Shown here: positions 28,772 through 36,638 of the stretch, piece after piece
Numbering within the stretch: position 1 is the stretch's first letter
How the letters are laid out: the number at the start of each line of letters is the position of its first letter
Assembly: GCA_024276275.1 (NCBI GenBank)
Contig: JAJRXM010000066.1
Location: forward strand, 19,132 to 83,131
Direction: 5' to 3'
Length of the DNA stretch: 64,000 bases
Source of the DNA: Candidatus Zixiibacteriota bacterium
GTDB taxonomy: Bacteria > Zixibacteria > MSB-5A5 > GN15 > FEB-12
Program-made: the position numbers and the translations under genes
Notes under the pieces: generated by a model
Database searches by the model: none
Told to the model about the DNA's origin: nothing
The model's input: only the letters and a program-made list of their open reading frames with translations

Positions 28772-29449
28772 ATGAATTTGTATGAATACGGCAGACTGAT
28801 AGCTGAACAAATTGCTGAATCTGTCATACAGGAAATTCCTTCTATTAAAGTAAAGTATTTAGATTCTGAATTATCTTCAAAATATGATTTTAAAGAATGG
28901 TCTTTCTTTTTATTAAGCGATGTCTTACTTGATAATTGGCAGATAAACAACGTCGAAGCTGAATTCTTAAAGAAAGATGAACGTCCTCGTAGACACGGGA
29001 AAAATTACTATTATAGTATTATGGAAAATATTGAATACCCAAAGGAAAATTTTGGGATTTATGGGAATCAGTATCACTCACTTAATGACAGTATTGCATT
29101 AGTTGTATATGGCAATAATAGAAATATTGTGAATAGTAAAATTAAAAAAGATAAATCATATTTAGATTCATTAGTAAATAATGCCCCAAAAATAACAAAT
29201 GTTGAAATGGAATTCTTTGAACAACTTGCATCTGATTTTAAACCAAAATTGCTAAATATATTAACAGACAATAAACGCTATATACATAGTATCTATAAAA
29301 AGACCGGTTACGAAAATGAAATCAGTTTTGAAGAATTTTTTATATGGTGGTATCATTTTATTTACACTGATATTACAAATATCTTGGCAAAACATAACGA
29401 ACTGCAAATTCCACAAGATGGAAACTTTTATTGTCTTATAATGAAATAA
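28772..29449 (+). CDS. Protein of unknown function, in frame with the preceding winged-helix part
   Basis: 225 residues, starting with ATG immediately after the upstream TGA (TGAATG). It begins NLYEYGRLIAEQIAESV and contains EMEFFEQLASDFKP and an aromatic C-terminal segment EEFFIWWYHFIY. No ribosome-binding site is visible, so it depends either on translational coupling or on the two parts being one gene with a nonsense change (for example GGA or CGA to TGA). I do not recognise the family; a ligand- or partner-sensing domain fused to the winged helix would be a reasonable guess. Confidence 0.55.
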   Translation: MNLYEYGRLIAEQIAESVIQEIPSIKVKYLDSELSSKYDFKEWSFFLLSDVLLDNWQINNVEAEFLKKDERPRRHGKNYYYSIMENIEYPKENFGIYGNQYHSLNDSIALVVYGNNRNIVNSKIKKDKSYLDSLVNNAPKITNVEMEFFEQLASDFKPKLLNILTDNKRYIHSIYKKTGYENEISFEEFFIWWYHFIYTDITNILAKHNELQIPQDGNFYCLIMK

Positions 29450-29547
29450 GAAACAGATAATAGTATATTGAAATAACATCAAATTAATATCCACATATTT
29501 AATAATTTTTCTTTTTCTATTCAGACTTAATCATTATGTTTAGAGCT

Positions 29548-30531
29548 ATGGCAGAAAAAAAAATACTTGTTACCGGTGGAGCCGGTTATATAGGCTCGGT
29601 ACTTATAGGACAACTACTGCAGCAAGGTTACTTTGTTCGCACAATAGATAACCTTTCGTTTGGTAAGCAACCATTGGAAGCCTATAAACTGAATAAACAT
29701 TTTGAATTTATACAAGGTGATATAACAAACCGAAATGACTGTAAAAAAGCAGTAGATTCTGTCAATGCGATAATTCATCTGGCAGCTATTGTCGGCGACC
29801 CGGCATGTAAAAAACAACCTGAGTTAGCAATCGCAGTAAATAGAGAAGGGTCACAAAATCTTTTGGATACCGCAATAGATGCTCAAGTCGAAAGGTTTAT
29901 CTTTGCCTCGACCTGTTCCAACTACGGTAAAATGTCTGACCCAAACGGCTATGTTGACGAAACAACAGAACTCAACCCTGTTTCTCTCTATGCCGAATTA
30001 AAAGTTGAGTTTGAACAAAAATTGCTTAATCTTTTAGATACAAATCTAACTCCTGCCTGTCTACGTTTTGCAACAGCCTATGGACTTTCGCCCCGTATTC
30101 GATTAGATTTAACTGTTAATGAATTCAGCAAAGAACTTGCTTTGGGAAGAAAACTTGAAATTTACGGTGAGCAGTTTTGGAGACCGTACTGCCATACTTC
30201 AGATATTGCTCGAGCATGTATCTTAGCAATTGAAGCAGAGAAATCGCTTGTATCACACAAAGCCTTTAATGTCGGTGACACAAATGAAAACTATCAAAAG
30301 AAAACAATTGTCGAGATGATTCTAAAAGAGTTGCCAAAGGCAAAAGATAATATACATTATGTTTCAAAATAAGAAGACCCTCGCGATTATCGGGTAAACT
30401 TTGAACGTATAAAAAACAATTTAGGGTTTCGAATTTCAAAAAAAGTTGCTGACGGAATAAAAGAATATATAGCACTGATACAATCCGGCAGCATAAATGA
30501 CCCCGATAACAAAATTTATAAAAATATATAG
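29548..30531 (+). pseudogene. NAD-dependent nucleotide-sugar epimerase/dehydratase, one in-frame stop
   Basis: Extended short-chain dehydrogenase. The Rossmann motif is VTGGAGYIGSVL; the catalytic block is ASTCSNYGKM with YAELK in place of the usual YxxxK. The frame stops at TAA 30370-30372, yet downstream in the same frame comes EDPRDYRVNFERIKNNLGF, the standard C-terminal motif of this family, and it closes at TAG 30529-30531. A GAA to TAA change fits. It lies 8 nt before a sugar nucleotidyltransferase, so the pair probably makes an NDP-sugar for cell-surface polysaccharide. ATG 29536 is an alternative start four codons earlier. Confidence 0.85.
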
Positions 30532-30539
30532 AGAGAATT

Positions 30540-31241
30540 ATGCAGGCTGTTATTTTAGCAGGAGGTAAAGGACGAAGACTTTACCCGTTTACAAAAGAAA
30601 TTCCGAAACCTCTTGTCGAGGTTGTGGGAGAGCCTATTATTGAACTACTGTTAAAACAAATGCAGTCATGCGGTGTATCCGAAGTTATCATTGCGGTACA
30701 TCATATGGCAGACCAAATCAAAGAGGTAGTAGGGGACGGTTCCCGCTTTGGTTTAAAAATCAGCTATTCCCACGAAGAAAAAGAACTTTCTACAGTTGCA
30801 CCTTTGAAACTGATTGATTCTTTACAGGATAAATTTATTGTCGCCAATGGAGATATTCTGACAGATTTAGATTTTGCCGATATGATGGTTCTGCATATGC
30901 AGTCAGGTGCGGAGCTTTCTGTTGCGGTAACAAAAAGATGTCACGACATAGATTACGGTGTTATAGAAACCGACAGTAACAATAATATAATTTTATTCAA
31001 AGAAAAACCGAAATCAGATTATTTAGTTTCCTGTGGAATCTATATTTTTTCAAAAACAATTCTCAATCAGATTCCCGATAATGTCCCATTTGGATTTGAT
31101 AATTTGATGGAGACATTATTAAAACAAAAAACACCAATCAACTCATACCTGTTTGAAAAATTCTGGTTAGATATCGGAAGGCCTGCCGACTATGAAAAAG
31201 CACAAACAGAGTATGAAAAATATCTCAAATACAAGAATTAA
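30540..31241 (+). CDS. Sugar-phosphate nucleotidyltransferase
   Basis: 233 residues of the NTP-transferase fold. The nucleotide-binding signature is AVILAGGKGRRLYPFTKEIPKPL, the metal aspartate is in VANGDILTD, and the late block FWLDIGRPADYEKA is typical of mannose-1-phosphate guanylyltransferase or glucose-1-phosphate thymidylyltransferase relatives. It lacks the left-handed beta-helix of the longer forms. It activates a sugar 1-phosphate for the adjacent epimerase. The stop overlaps the convergent penicillin acylase gene by 4 nt. Confidence 0.85.
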   Translation: MQAVILAGGKGRRLYPFTKEIPKPLVEVVGEPIIELLLKQMQSCGVSEVIIAVHHMADQIKEVVGDGSRFGLKISYSHEEKELSTVAPLKLIDSLQDKFIVANGDILTDLDFADMMVLHMQSGAELSVAVTKRCHDIDYGVIETDSNNNIILFKEKPKSDYLVSCGIYIFSKTILNQIPDNVPFGFDNLMETLLKQKTPINSYLFEKFWLDIGRPADYEKAQTEYEKYLKYKN

Positions 31242-33652
31242 ATTTTTGGCTTAAGCGTCAATTTACTTATTGATTTATTCCTGATTTTTTCATCGCTAAT
31301 CGGTACCGTCCAGCGTTCATTTGTTTTCCACATCTCGTAAAAATCAAAGAAATGATTACTCATCGGGTTTCCTGAATTTCCCGCAGGGAGAACTATTGAG
31401 GTAGCATCTAAGTCAGAAAAATCTACAATCAATCGCATACTTGCTCCGGCAACAGAGACATAACTACTGTCAGATATTTTTTGAGAAAACGAAGAATTCA
31501 AAGTCCCCGGTGTACCTCCGCGGGGGATTGGTTCTGTCTCCAAATCTAAAGAAGAACCGATAATTGGAATTATAGCCAACGGATGTTTCATTTGCAGAGT
31601 CTGCATATCGCCCCATTTTTTATCCCCGACAATCACTAATGCTTGGGTCATTGCTTTGCGGGCGATGTCTATATAATTTTCTTTTACATCGGTAGTTATA
31701 TTATCAAACCATCCTGCTGCTAAAACATTATTTAAATTTTCAATCCACTTAGCAGGAACTCTGTTATATAAATCAGGTAACTCATCCTCAAACACCTCTT
31801 TTTGTAACTGGTCAAGATATACAACTGTCAGGGCAGCAAAGTATGATGAAGTATCGCTTGCACCGCCCCACAAAGCTATCTGTTCGGCTTTTTCACTTTC
31901 TCCACACATTGCAAGTATCCGTGAGAGTTCTGTTGCGAAATGTGCCATGTATCTGTCGGTAAGGTCAAACTGAAAAGTTTTCATATCTTGAACAGAGAAT
32001 TTATCTTTTGAATTCAAAAGCTCATGCATTTGCATAATTCTATCGGCAAAATAAAATCCATGAGTACTGCTTCGGTTGTCAGGTTTGTTGTTGCAAGATG
32101 CTATCCATCCTATTGACGGGTTTAAAACATGAGACGTTTTATCAAGCGAATAAAACTCAAACCTGCTTTGAGAACCTAATGCCGACGGTAAAATAGTTTC
32201 TGAGTAATCTTTTCGAACAGGAATCGGAGTCGAAAGTTGGTAACCTATATTACCCGAACTATCGGCATACAAATAGTTGGCATCTAAAGCCCCGAAATTA
32301 GTAACTATCTTTCTGAAACTATCATATGAATTTGTGTTGATTAAACTGAATGCGTTTGTAATACCTATGTTTAAATCAACATCATGTCCGACCCAATGTA
32401 AAACTATTGCTGTTGAATCATCTTCTTCCATGACAACACCATAGTCGGAAATTTTTGTTTCAAGAATTACAGTGCTGTCCAGATATGAGTTAAGATGTTC
32501 AGTTGATACTATACGAAAATCCTTCCAACCGTTTTCTGTCAAATATTGAGTTTTGTTTTTGTTCATTTGAATTGTTTTATAATCAACAACATCATTTCCA
32601 CCTGCGGTGAATGCCCAAGCTGCTGTTTTGTTATGCCCCATAACAAAAAACGGTAACCCGGGAGTAGTAATTCCGAACACGTTTGTTTCAGTTTCTTTTA
32701 TATGAATCCCGACTGCATACCAAAACTGGGGAAGACGGCCTAATTCTAAATGAGGATCCGAGGCAAGCATGGCAGAGCCACTTTCAGAGCGAGAGGGTGC
32801 CACGACCCATGCATTTGACGCTTCCGACATATTGAAAGACTGCAGACCATTTTGAAAGTATTGCGATGCTATATATTCCTGTGCCAAACTATTTTGGTTG
32901 TCAGGTTGTAATTCAAAAGAATAGTTGTAGCCGATCTGTAAATTCTGCTTTACAGGAGTTCTGTTTGATTGAGTTTGTCTGTATTCTACTGTTGACGGTG
33001 CAAAATCTGGATACGGGAAGATAAGTGTTTGAGCTTTTTCTATCCCGACTTTTTTAGCAAGCTCGTTGTAAAAAGAATCTCTATTCATTAAACTGTTTGA
33101 ATACCATGTTTGAAATGATAATAACGCCAGACAATCGGTTATAGTCCACGTTGTAAAGTCAACCGGAAGAAACCGATATTCAAACGGCAGTGACTTACAA
33201 ATTTCGGCATATTTATTGATTCCGTCGCAGTATGCCTGTAAACGCTCTCGGTTATAATCAGATAAGTTTTTTCCCGCTTCTTGAGCAATTCTAAAATGTC
33301 CGATTTTTATCTGTTCGGCATCAATAGACTTTGTTACAGAACCTAAGAGTTCTGAAAGTTTTCCCTGAGCAACTCTCCGAGAAAGATCCATCTGAAACAT
33401 ACGGTCAGATGCATGTTGATACCCTAAAGCAAAGTACGCATCATTTTCATTAGATGCATAAATTTGAGGGATTCCTTTACCGTCAAATAAAATTTCAACC
33501 TCGCCATTAATACCGTCAAGAACTATTTCGCCGTCAGTTTGAGGAATAGATAGAACAAGCATAATATAAAATGATACAATAATTCCGACAACAATGCCCA
33601 GAAAAGTTAATCCGAGAAATGAGAAGACCTTTTTTTTTACAGATGATGCCAC
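31238..33652 (-). CDS. Penicillin acylase (S45) family N-terminal-nucleophile hydrolase
   Basis: 804 residues. An N-terminal hydrophobic anchor (residues ~10-35) is followed by the A chain, a spacer, and the autocatalytic cleavage site EAS-NAWVVAPS with nucleophile Ser279. ASDPHLELGRLPQFWYAVGI follows, as in the family. Such enzymes cleave penicillins, acyl-homoserine lactones or other amides in the periplasm; the substrate here is unknown. It is four nucleotides upstream of the PutP-like gene's end, on the same strand, so it may be the second gene of a two-gene unit. Confidence 0.9.
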   Translation of the reverse strand: MASSVKKKVFSFLGLTFLGIVVGIIVSFYIMLVLSIPQTDGEIVLDGINGEVEILFDGKGIPQIYASNENDAYFALGYQHASDRMFQMDLSRRVAQGKLSELLGSVTKSIDAEQIKIGHFRIAQEAGKNLSDYNRERLQAYCDGINKYAEICKSLPFEYRFLPVDFTTWTITDCLALLSFQTWYSNSLMNRDSFYNELAKKVGIEKAQTLIFPYPDFAPSTVEYRQTQSNRTPVKQNLQIGYNYSFELQPDNQNSLAQEYIASQYFQNGLQSFNMSEASNAWVVAPSRSESGSAMLASDPHLELGRLPQFWYAVGIHIKETETNVFGITTPGLPFFVMGHNKTAAWAFTAGGNDVVDYKTIQMNKNKTQYLTENGWKDFRIVSTEHLNSYLDSTVILETKISDYGVVMEEDDSTAIVLHWVGHDVDLNIGITNAFSLINTNSYDSFRKIVTNFGALDANYLYADSSGNIGYQLSTPIPVRKDYSETILPSALGSQSRFEFYSLDKTSHVLNPSIGWIASCNNKPDNRSSTHGFYFADRIMQMHELLNSKDKFSVQDMKTFQFDLTDRYMAHFATELSRILAMCGESEKAEQIALWGGASDTSSYFAALTVVYLDQLQKEVFEDELPDLYNRVPAKWIENLNNVLAAGWFDNITTDVKENYIDIARKAMTQALVIVGDKKWGDMQTLQMKHPLAIIPIIGSSLDLETEPIPRGGTPGTLNSSFSQKISDSSYVSVAGASMRLIVDFSDLDATSIVLPAGNSGNPMSNHFFDFYEMWKTNERWTVPISDEKIRNKSISKLTLKPKI

Positions 33653-33655
33653 GTT

Positions 33656-35089
33656 TTATTCCTTTGTTTTTGATGTCAAAAGAGAAACTATTACAACCGC
33701 ACAGGTCGCCAATATAAATGCCGGTACAAGTTCATATACAATAGATTTTAATACAGGAACATCTCGCCATACGACCGAAACAATAAGTCCGGTCAGCATT
33801 CCGCTTATAGCACCAGCTTTGCTTGTTTTTTTCCAGACTAATCCTAAAATTACAACTGGACCAAATGCTGCTCCTAAAACCGACCAAGCGTATAATACAA
33901 AATCAAATATCATTCTATTTTTTGTCAACGCAAAAAAGACCGAAAGAACCGCCAGTATAACCAGCACAATTTTATCTGTCGAAATAGTTTTTTTCAAATC
34001 AGATGTTCCGGTTTTTGAAAATATCGGAAGAATATCCCTTGAAAAAATAGTAGAGACTACTATCAGTTGTGAGTCTGCCGTTGAACAAATTGCCGAAACT
34101 ATTGCAGCGATTACAAACCCGCCTAAAACAGGGGGGAGTAAACTATTGACCGCAAGAGGAAGTGCCTGCTCGGGATCGGCAAGAACCCCAAAGTAGATTT
34201 TTGAAAACATGCCAAAGAAAATAGCACCGAGATATACAATAGTCATCCAAGATATGGCAATGACAGAACCTTGTCTGATTGTTTTTTTATCTTTTGCCGC
34301 CATGAACCGTGCTAATATATGAGGTTGCCCCGGGTAACCTAAACCGATTCCTAAAAATCCGACTACAAAACCTACTAACGTAAGACCACTTTTACCTGCT
34401 GTAAAAGAAAGAAAATTTGGGTCGGTCGATAAAATTACTTCAACAAACTGACCAAACCCGCCTAGTTGATATAACATTACAATCGGCATGACCAAGAGTG
34501 CTACGAACATAAATGATGACTGAATAATATCTGTCCAGCATATTGCTCTAAATCCGCCGAATACGGTATAGGTTAAAATAATCCCGGCACCTATTAAGAC
34601 ACCCAGCCAATATGGAACCGAAAAAGTAGCATCAAATGCTTTACCTGCGGCATTCATCTGAGCAGCTACATATCCGAGCATAGCAATGATGATAATCAAA
34701 GATGAAATAATTTTTAATGATTTTGAATTTTTTCCAAACCGAAATGAAATATATTGTGGAATAGTCACGGCACCGTTTGCAGATGTTGCCGTTCGTAATT
34801 TTTCAGCGAGATAATACCAGTTAAACAGATACCCTAATGCAATTCCGGGAACAATCCAAAATGACGCTGCCCCGTCAGCGTACGCCATCCCGACTAATCC
34901 AAGCATGCCCCATCCCGACTCCGATGATGCCGAGGCAGATAGAGCCGATGCCCAGGGACCTAACTCACGGTTAGCCAAAACAAAATCTTCACTAGTCTCT
35001 TTTTTTGACTTTGTGGAGTATAATCCGATTCCGATTATGAACAAATTATACAGAATAAATGACAGAGCTAATAAAAATTGTGAGTCGAT
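33656..35089 (-). CDS. putP: Sodium/solute symporter (PutP-like), apparent ATC start
   Basis: Sodium:solute symporter family, about 477 residues and 13 helices. The diagnostic block is LGPWASALSASASSESGWGM near the N-terminus; later comes CSTADSQLIVVST, equal to the Ser/Thr-rich sodium/proline-binding helix. The first usable start in frame is TTG 35044, which would cut off the first helix. The frame is open upstream, and AAGGAG at 35096-35101 points to codon 35087-35089, which reads ATC. With M there, the protein starts MDSQFLLALSFILYN, a normal family N-terminus. Either a rare ATC start or an ATG-to-ATC error. Confidence 0.85.
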   Translation of the reverse strand: MDSQFLLALSFILYNLFIIGIGLYSTKSKKETSEDFVLANRELGPWASALSASASSESGWGMLGLVGMAYADGAASFWIVPGIALGYLFNWYYLAEKLRTATSANGAVTIPQYISFRFGKNSKSLKIISSLIIIIAMLGYVAAQMNAAGKAFDATFSVPYWLGVLIGAGIILTYTVFGGFRAICWTDIIQSSFMFVALLVMPIVMLYQLGGFGQFVEVILSTDPNFLSFTAGKSGLTLVGFVVGFLGIGLGYPGQPHILARFMAAKDKKTIRQGSVIAISWMTIVYLGAIFFGMFSKIYFGVLADPEQALPLAVNSLLPPVLGGFVIAAIVSAICSTADSQLIVVSTIFSRDILPIFSKTGTSDLKKTISTDKIVLVILAVLSVFFALTKNRMIFDFVLYAWSVLGAAFGPVVILGLVWKKTSKAGAISGMLTGLIVSVVWRDVPVLKSIVYELVPAFILATCAVVIVSLLTSKTKE

Positions 35090-35101
35090 AGTGAACTCCT
35101 T
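35087..35101 (-). promoter_or_regulatory. Ribosome-binding site pointing to an ATC codon
   Basis: On the minus strand AAGGAG is followed by six nucleotides and then ATC GAC TCA. The spacing is ideal, and no ATG, GTG or TTG is available at that place. This decides the likely putP start. Confidence 0.65.
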
Positions 35102-35271
35102 AAGACCTTTATCAATAACAAAAATAAATCAGTTGAATAATTGCTTAAAATGATAAAACAAGACCCTGAAAGCAACAAGAAATTAAAAACGGAAAAAACA
35201 GTTAAAACTTGAAATTATATTATTATTACTTATCTATTTTAGATTGATTTCTTATAAAAGGAGAATTTGTT

Positions 35272-35649
35272 GTGGCACAAAAAATTATATTCCTCATACT
35301 TGCCGGAGCAGCAGGAACATTATTAAGGTATTTTCTCTCGGTGTATATACAAAAAATATCAGGTTCAGACTTTCCAATCGGAACCTTAACAGTGAACATA
35401 CTTGGCTGTTTTGTGGTCGGTTTGTTATGGGCGTTGCTTGAGGGGAAAGTATCAATAAGCGATGAAATGAGGGTTGTACTTTTTGTAGGATTTATGGGAG
35501 CGTTTACGACTTTTTCAACACTTATCCTTGAGTCGAATATGCTTTTTAGAGATTCTCAGTATTTCTTTGCTTTTGGAAATATACTTTTACAAAATGTAAT
35601 CGGTATTGCTGCATTGTATGGAGGTTTGCAATTAGGGAGAATTACATAG
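35272..35649 (+). CDS. crcB: Fluoride exporter CrcB/Fluc
   Basis: 125 residues with four transmembrane helices. Family motifs: GAAGTLLRYFLS at the start, GTLTVNILGCFVVG in helix 2 and GFMGAFTTFSTLILE in helix 3, the phenylalanine-box region. It forms dual-topology dimers that export fluoride. The GTG start at 35272 is supported by AAAAGGAG 7 nt upstream. I looked for a fluoride riboswitch in the ~120 nt upstream and did not see the consensus. Confidence 0.93.
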   Translation: MAQKIIFLILAGAAGTLLRYFLSVYIQKISGSDFPIGTLTVNILGCFVVGLLWALLEGKVSISDEMRVVLFVGFMGAFTTFSTLILESNMLFRDSQYFFAFGNILLQNVIGIAALYGGLQLGRIT

Positions 35650-35652
35650 GAA

Positions 35653-36063
35653 TTATTCTACAGGCTCTTTTTCAGTTGAAGGTTCTACAGAATGTAATAT
35701 CCACCCCAGAGCTTCTTTTTCCCAATTTAGGTTCAAAGCTGCATTGATATATCTTTCTTCAGAATAAATCCCGGTTTTTTGGGCTATCAGTCTAAACTGC
35801 ATTGCGGTCAGTTTGTCACGAACTACAACGGCAGAACGATCCATCCCCATTCTTTTATATAACTTCTGACCTTGACGCATAATTCCCTGGCAGGCTACCG
35901 GAAGCAGTTCCATGTCACGCATATCAACCAATACTGAAAAACTTCCGTTATTCTTTTCGAATAAATTATCAGACTCAGCAAGCCAGGCTTCAACTTCTTT
36001 GGTAGAAATAACTCCGGAAAAAATTAATCTGTATCCGAACGGTTTTTTTTCAATTTTAATCAT
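35653..36063 (-). CDS. SpoIIAA/STAS-like protein
   Basis: 136 residues beginning IEKKPFGYRLIFSGVIS and containing FSVLVDMRDMELLP, the strand-helix pattern of SpoIIAA-like/STAS-related proteins, then SAVVVRDKLTAMQFRLIA. Such domains bind lipids, nucleotides or partner proteins. No phosphorylatable serine equivalent can be assigned with confidence. It is convergent with crcB. Confidence 0.6.
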   Translation of the reverse strand: MIKIEKKPFGYRLIFSGVISTKEVEAWLAESDNLFEKNNGSFSVLVDMRDMELLPVACQGIMRQGQKLYKRMGMDRSAVVVRDKLTAMQFRLIAQKTGIYSEERYINAALNLNWEKEALGWILHSVEPSTEKEPVE

Positions 36064-36152
36064 TTTATCGCAGGCTCCATAGTTTTAGACCTATTAGTCT
36101 GTCGGTATATTTTTATGAAATATAAGCAATGTTGAAAACAATAATGTAATCT

Positions 36153-36446
36153 TTATGAAATTTTACGCATTATAAATTCCAAAGGACCTCGCTTAAATCG
36201 TTTTCTCCAGAACCAAGAAGACAAGACTCCGAAGATGCAGAAAATTATCGAGGTTATAGTCGAAAAGAATAGTGATTGATGCTCTAAATAACCGAACATC
36301 TCCAATATCCCCATACCTATAATGATATGGGCTATATACAATGTTAATGCCAGCTGACCTGTTGCTATAAAAGGATTTAACCATGTAACTTCAGCGTATT
36401 TAGTAGTCAACGCTACACAGAGACAGATAACAACGATGGCAGGAGT
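36153..36446 (-). pseudogene. Remnant of a DUF418-type membrane acyltransferase-like protein (C-terminal end)
   Basis: The open frame reads back from the stop at 36153 to a TAA at 36447-36449, with about 97 residues. The text TWLNPFIATGQLALTLYIAH followed by IIIGMGILEMFGYLE is the C-terminal signature of DUF418 proteins, which are normally more than 350 residues. Residues before the first usable start (TTG 36410) still look like the family, so the gene is cut at its 5' side, exactly where the palindromic repeat at 36450-36476 begins. Rearrangement or deletion with the repeat at the breakpoint is inferred. Confidence 0.7.
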
Positions 36447-36449
36447 TTA

Positions 36450-36476
36450 GTAGGTATCGTCTCTCCGAGACCTGAC
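36450..36476. repeat. Palindromic intergenic repeat, copy abutting the DUF418 remnant
   Basis: GTAGGTATCGTCTC followed by TCCGAGACCTGAC. It matches the copy at 17799-17825 except for a few positions in the left arm. It touches the first base beyond the truncated reading frame. Confidence 0.7.
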
Positions 36477-36506
36477 AAGACCGGACTTTTATTTTAATTA
36501 TTTATT

Positions 36507-36540
36507 GTGTCAGGTACTATCCAATGCAATTGGATGACAC
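36507..36540. repeat. Nested hairpin
   Basis: Outer arms GTGTCA/TGACAC enclose inner arms ATCCAAT/ATTGGAT with a 3-nt loop. It is one of two strong hairpins in the gap between the DUF418 remnant and the HEPN-like gene. Confidence 0.6.
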
Positions 36541-36558
36541 TTAACAATATATAAGTTG

Positions 36559-36601
36559 CTGTCAGTTTACAATTCGTTTTCAACGAATCAGGAACTGACA
36601 G
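36559..36601. repeat. Long hairpin with nested stem
   Basis: Perfect 9-bp outer arms CTGTCAGTT/AACTGACAG enclose a second stem ATTCGTT/AACGAAT. It lies 38 nt beyond the stop of the HEPN-like gene, so it could act as a transcript-end structure for that gene, though there is no clear T-run. Confidence 0.6.
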
Positions 36602-36638
36602 AACGTGGAAAAACTAACTGAATTCCAATCTAAAACTA

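Noticed and set aside
15272..30372. Reassignment of TAA (for example to glutamate) as an explanation for the in-frame stops
   Set aside because: Many intact genes here end in TAA directly followed by other genes or terminators (menB, menH, ferritin, the sugar dehydrogenase), and nearly every gene would run on if TAA were sense. A local error or mutation is simpler.
35150..35271. Fluoride riboswitch upstream of crcB
   Set aside because: The leader does not show the conserved pseudoknot text I would expect, and no convincing fold was found by eye.
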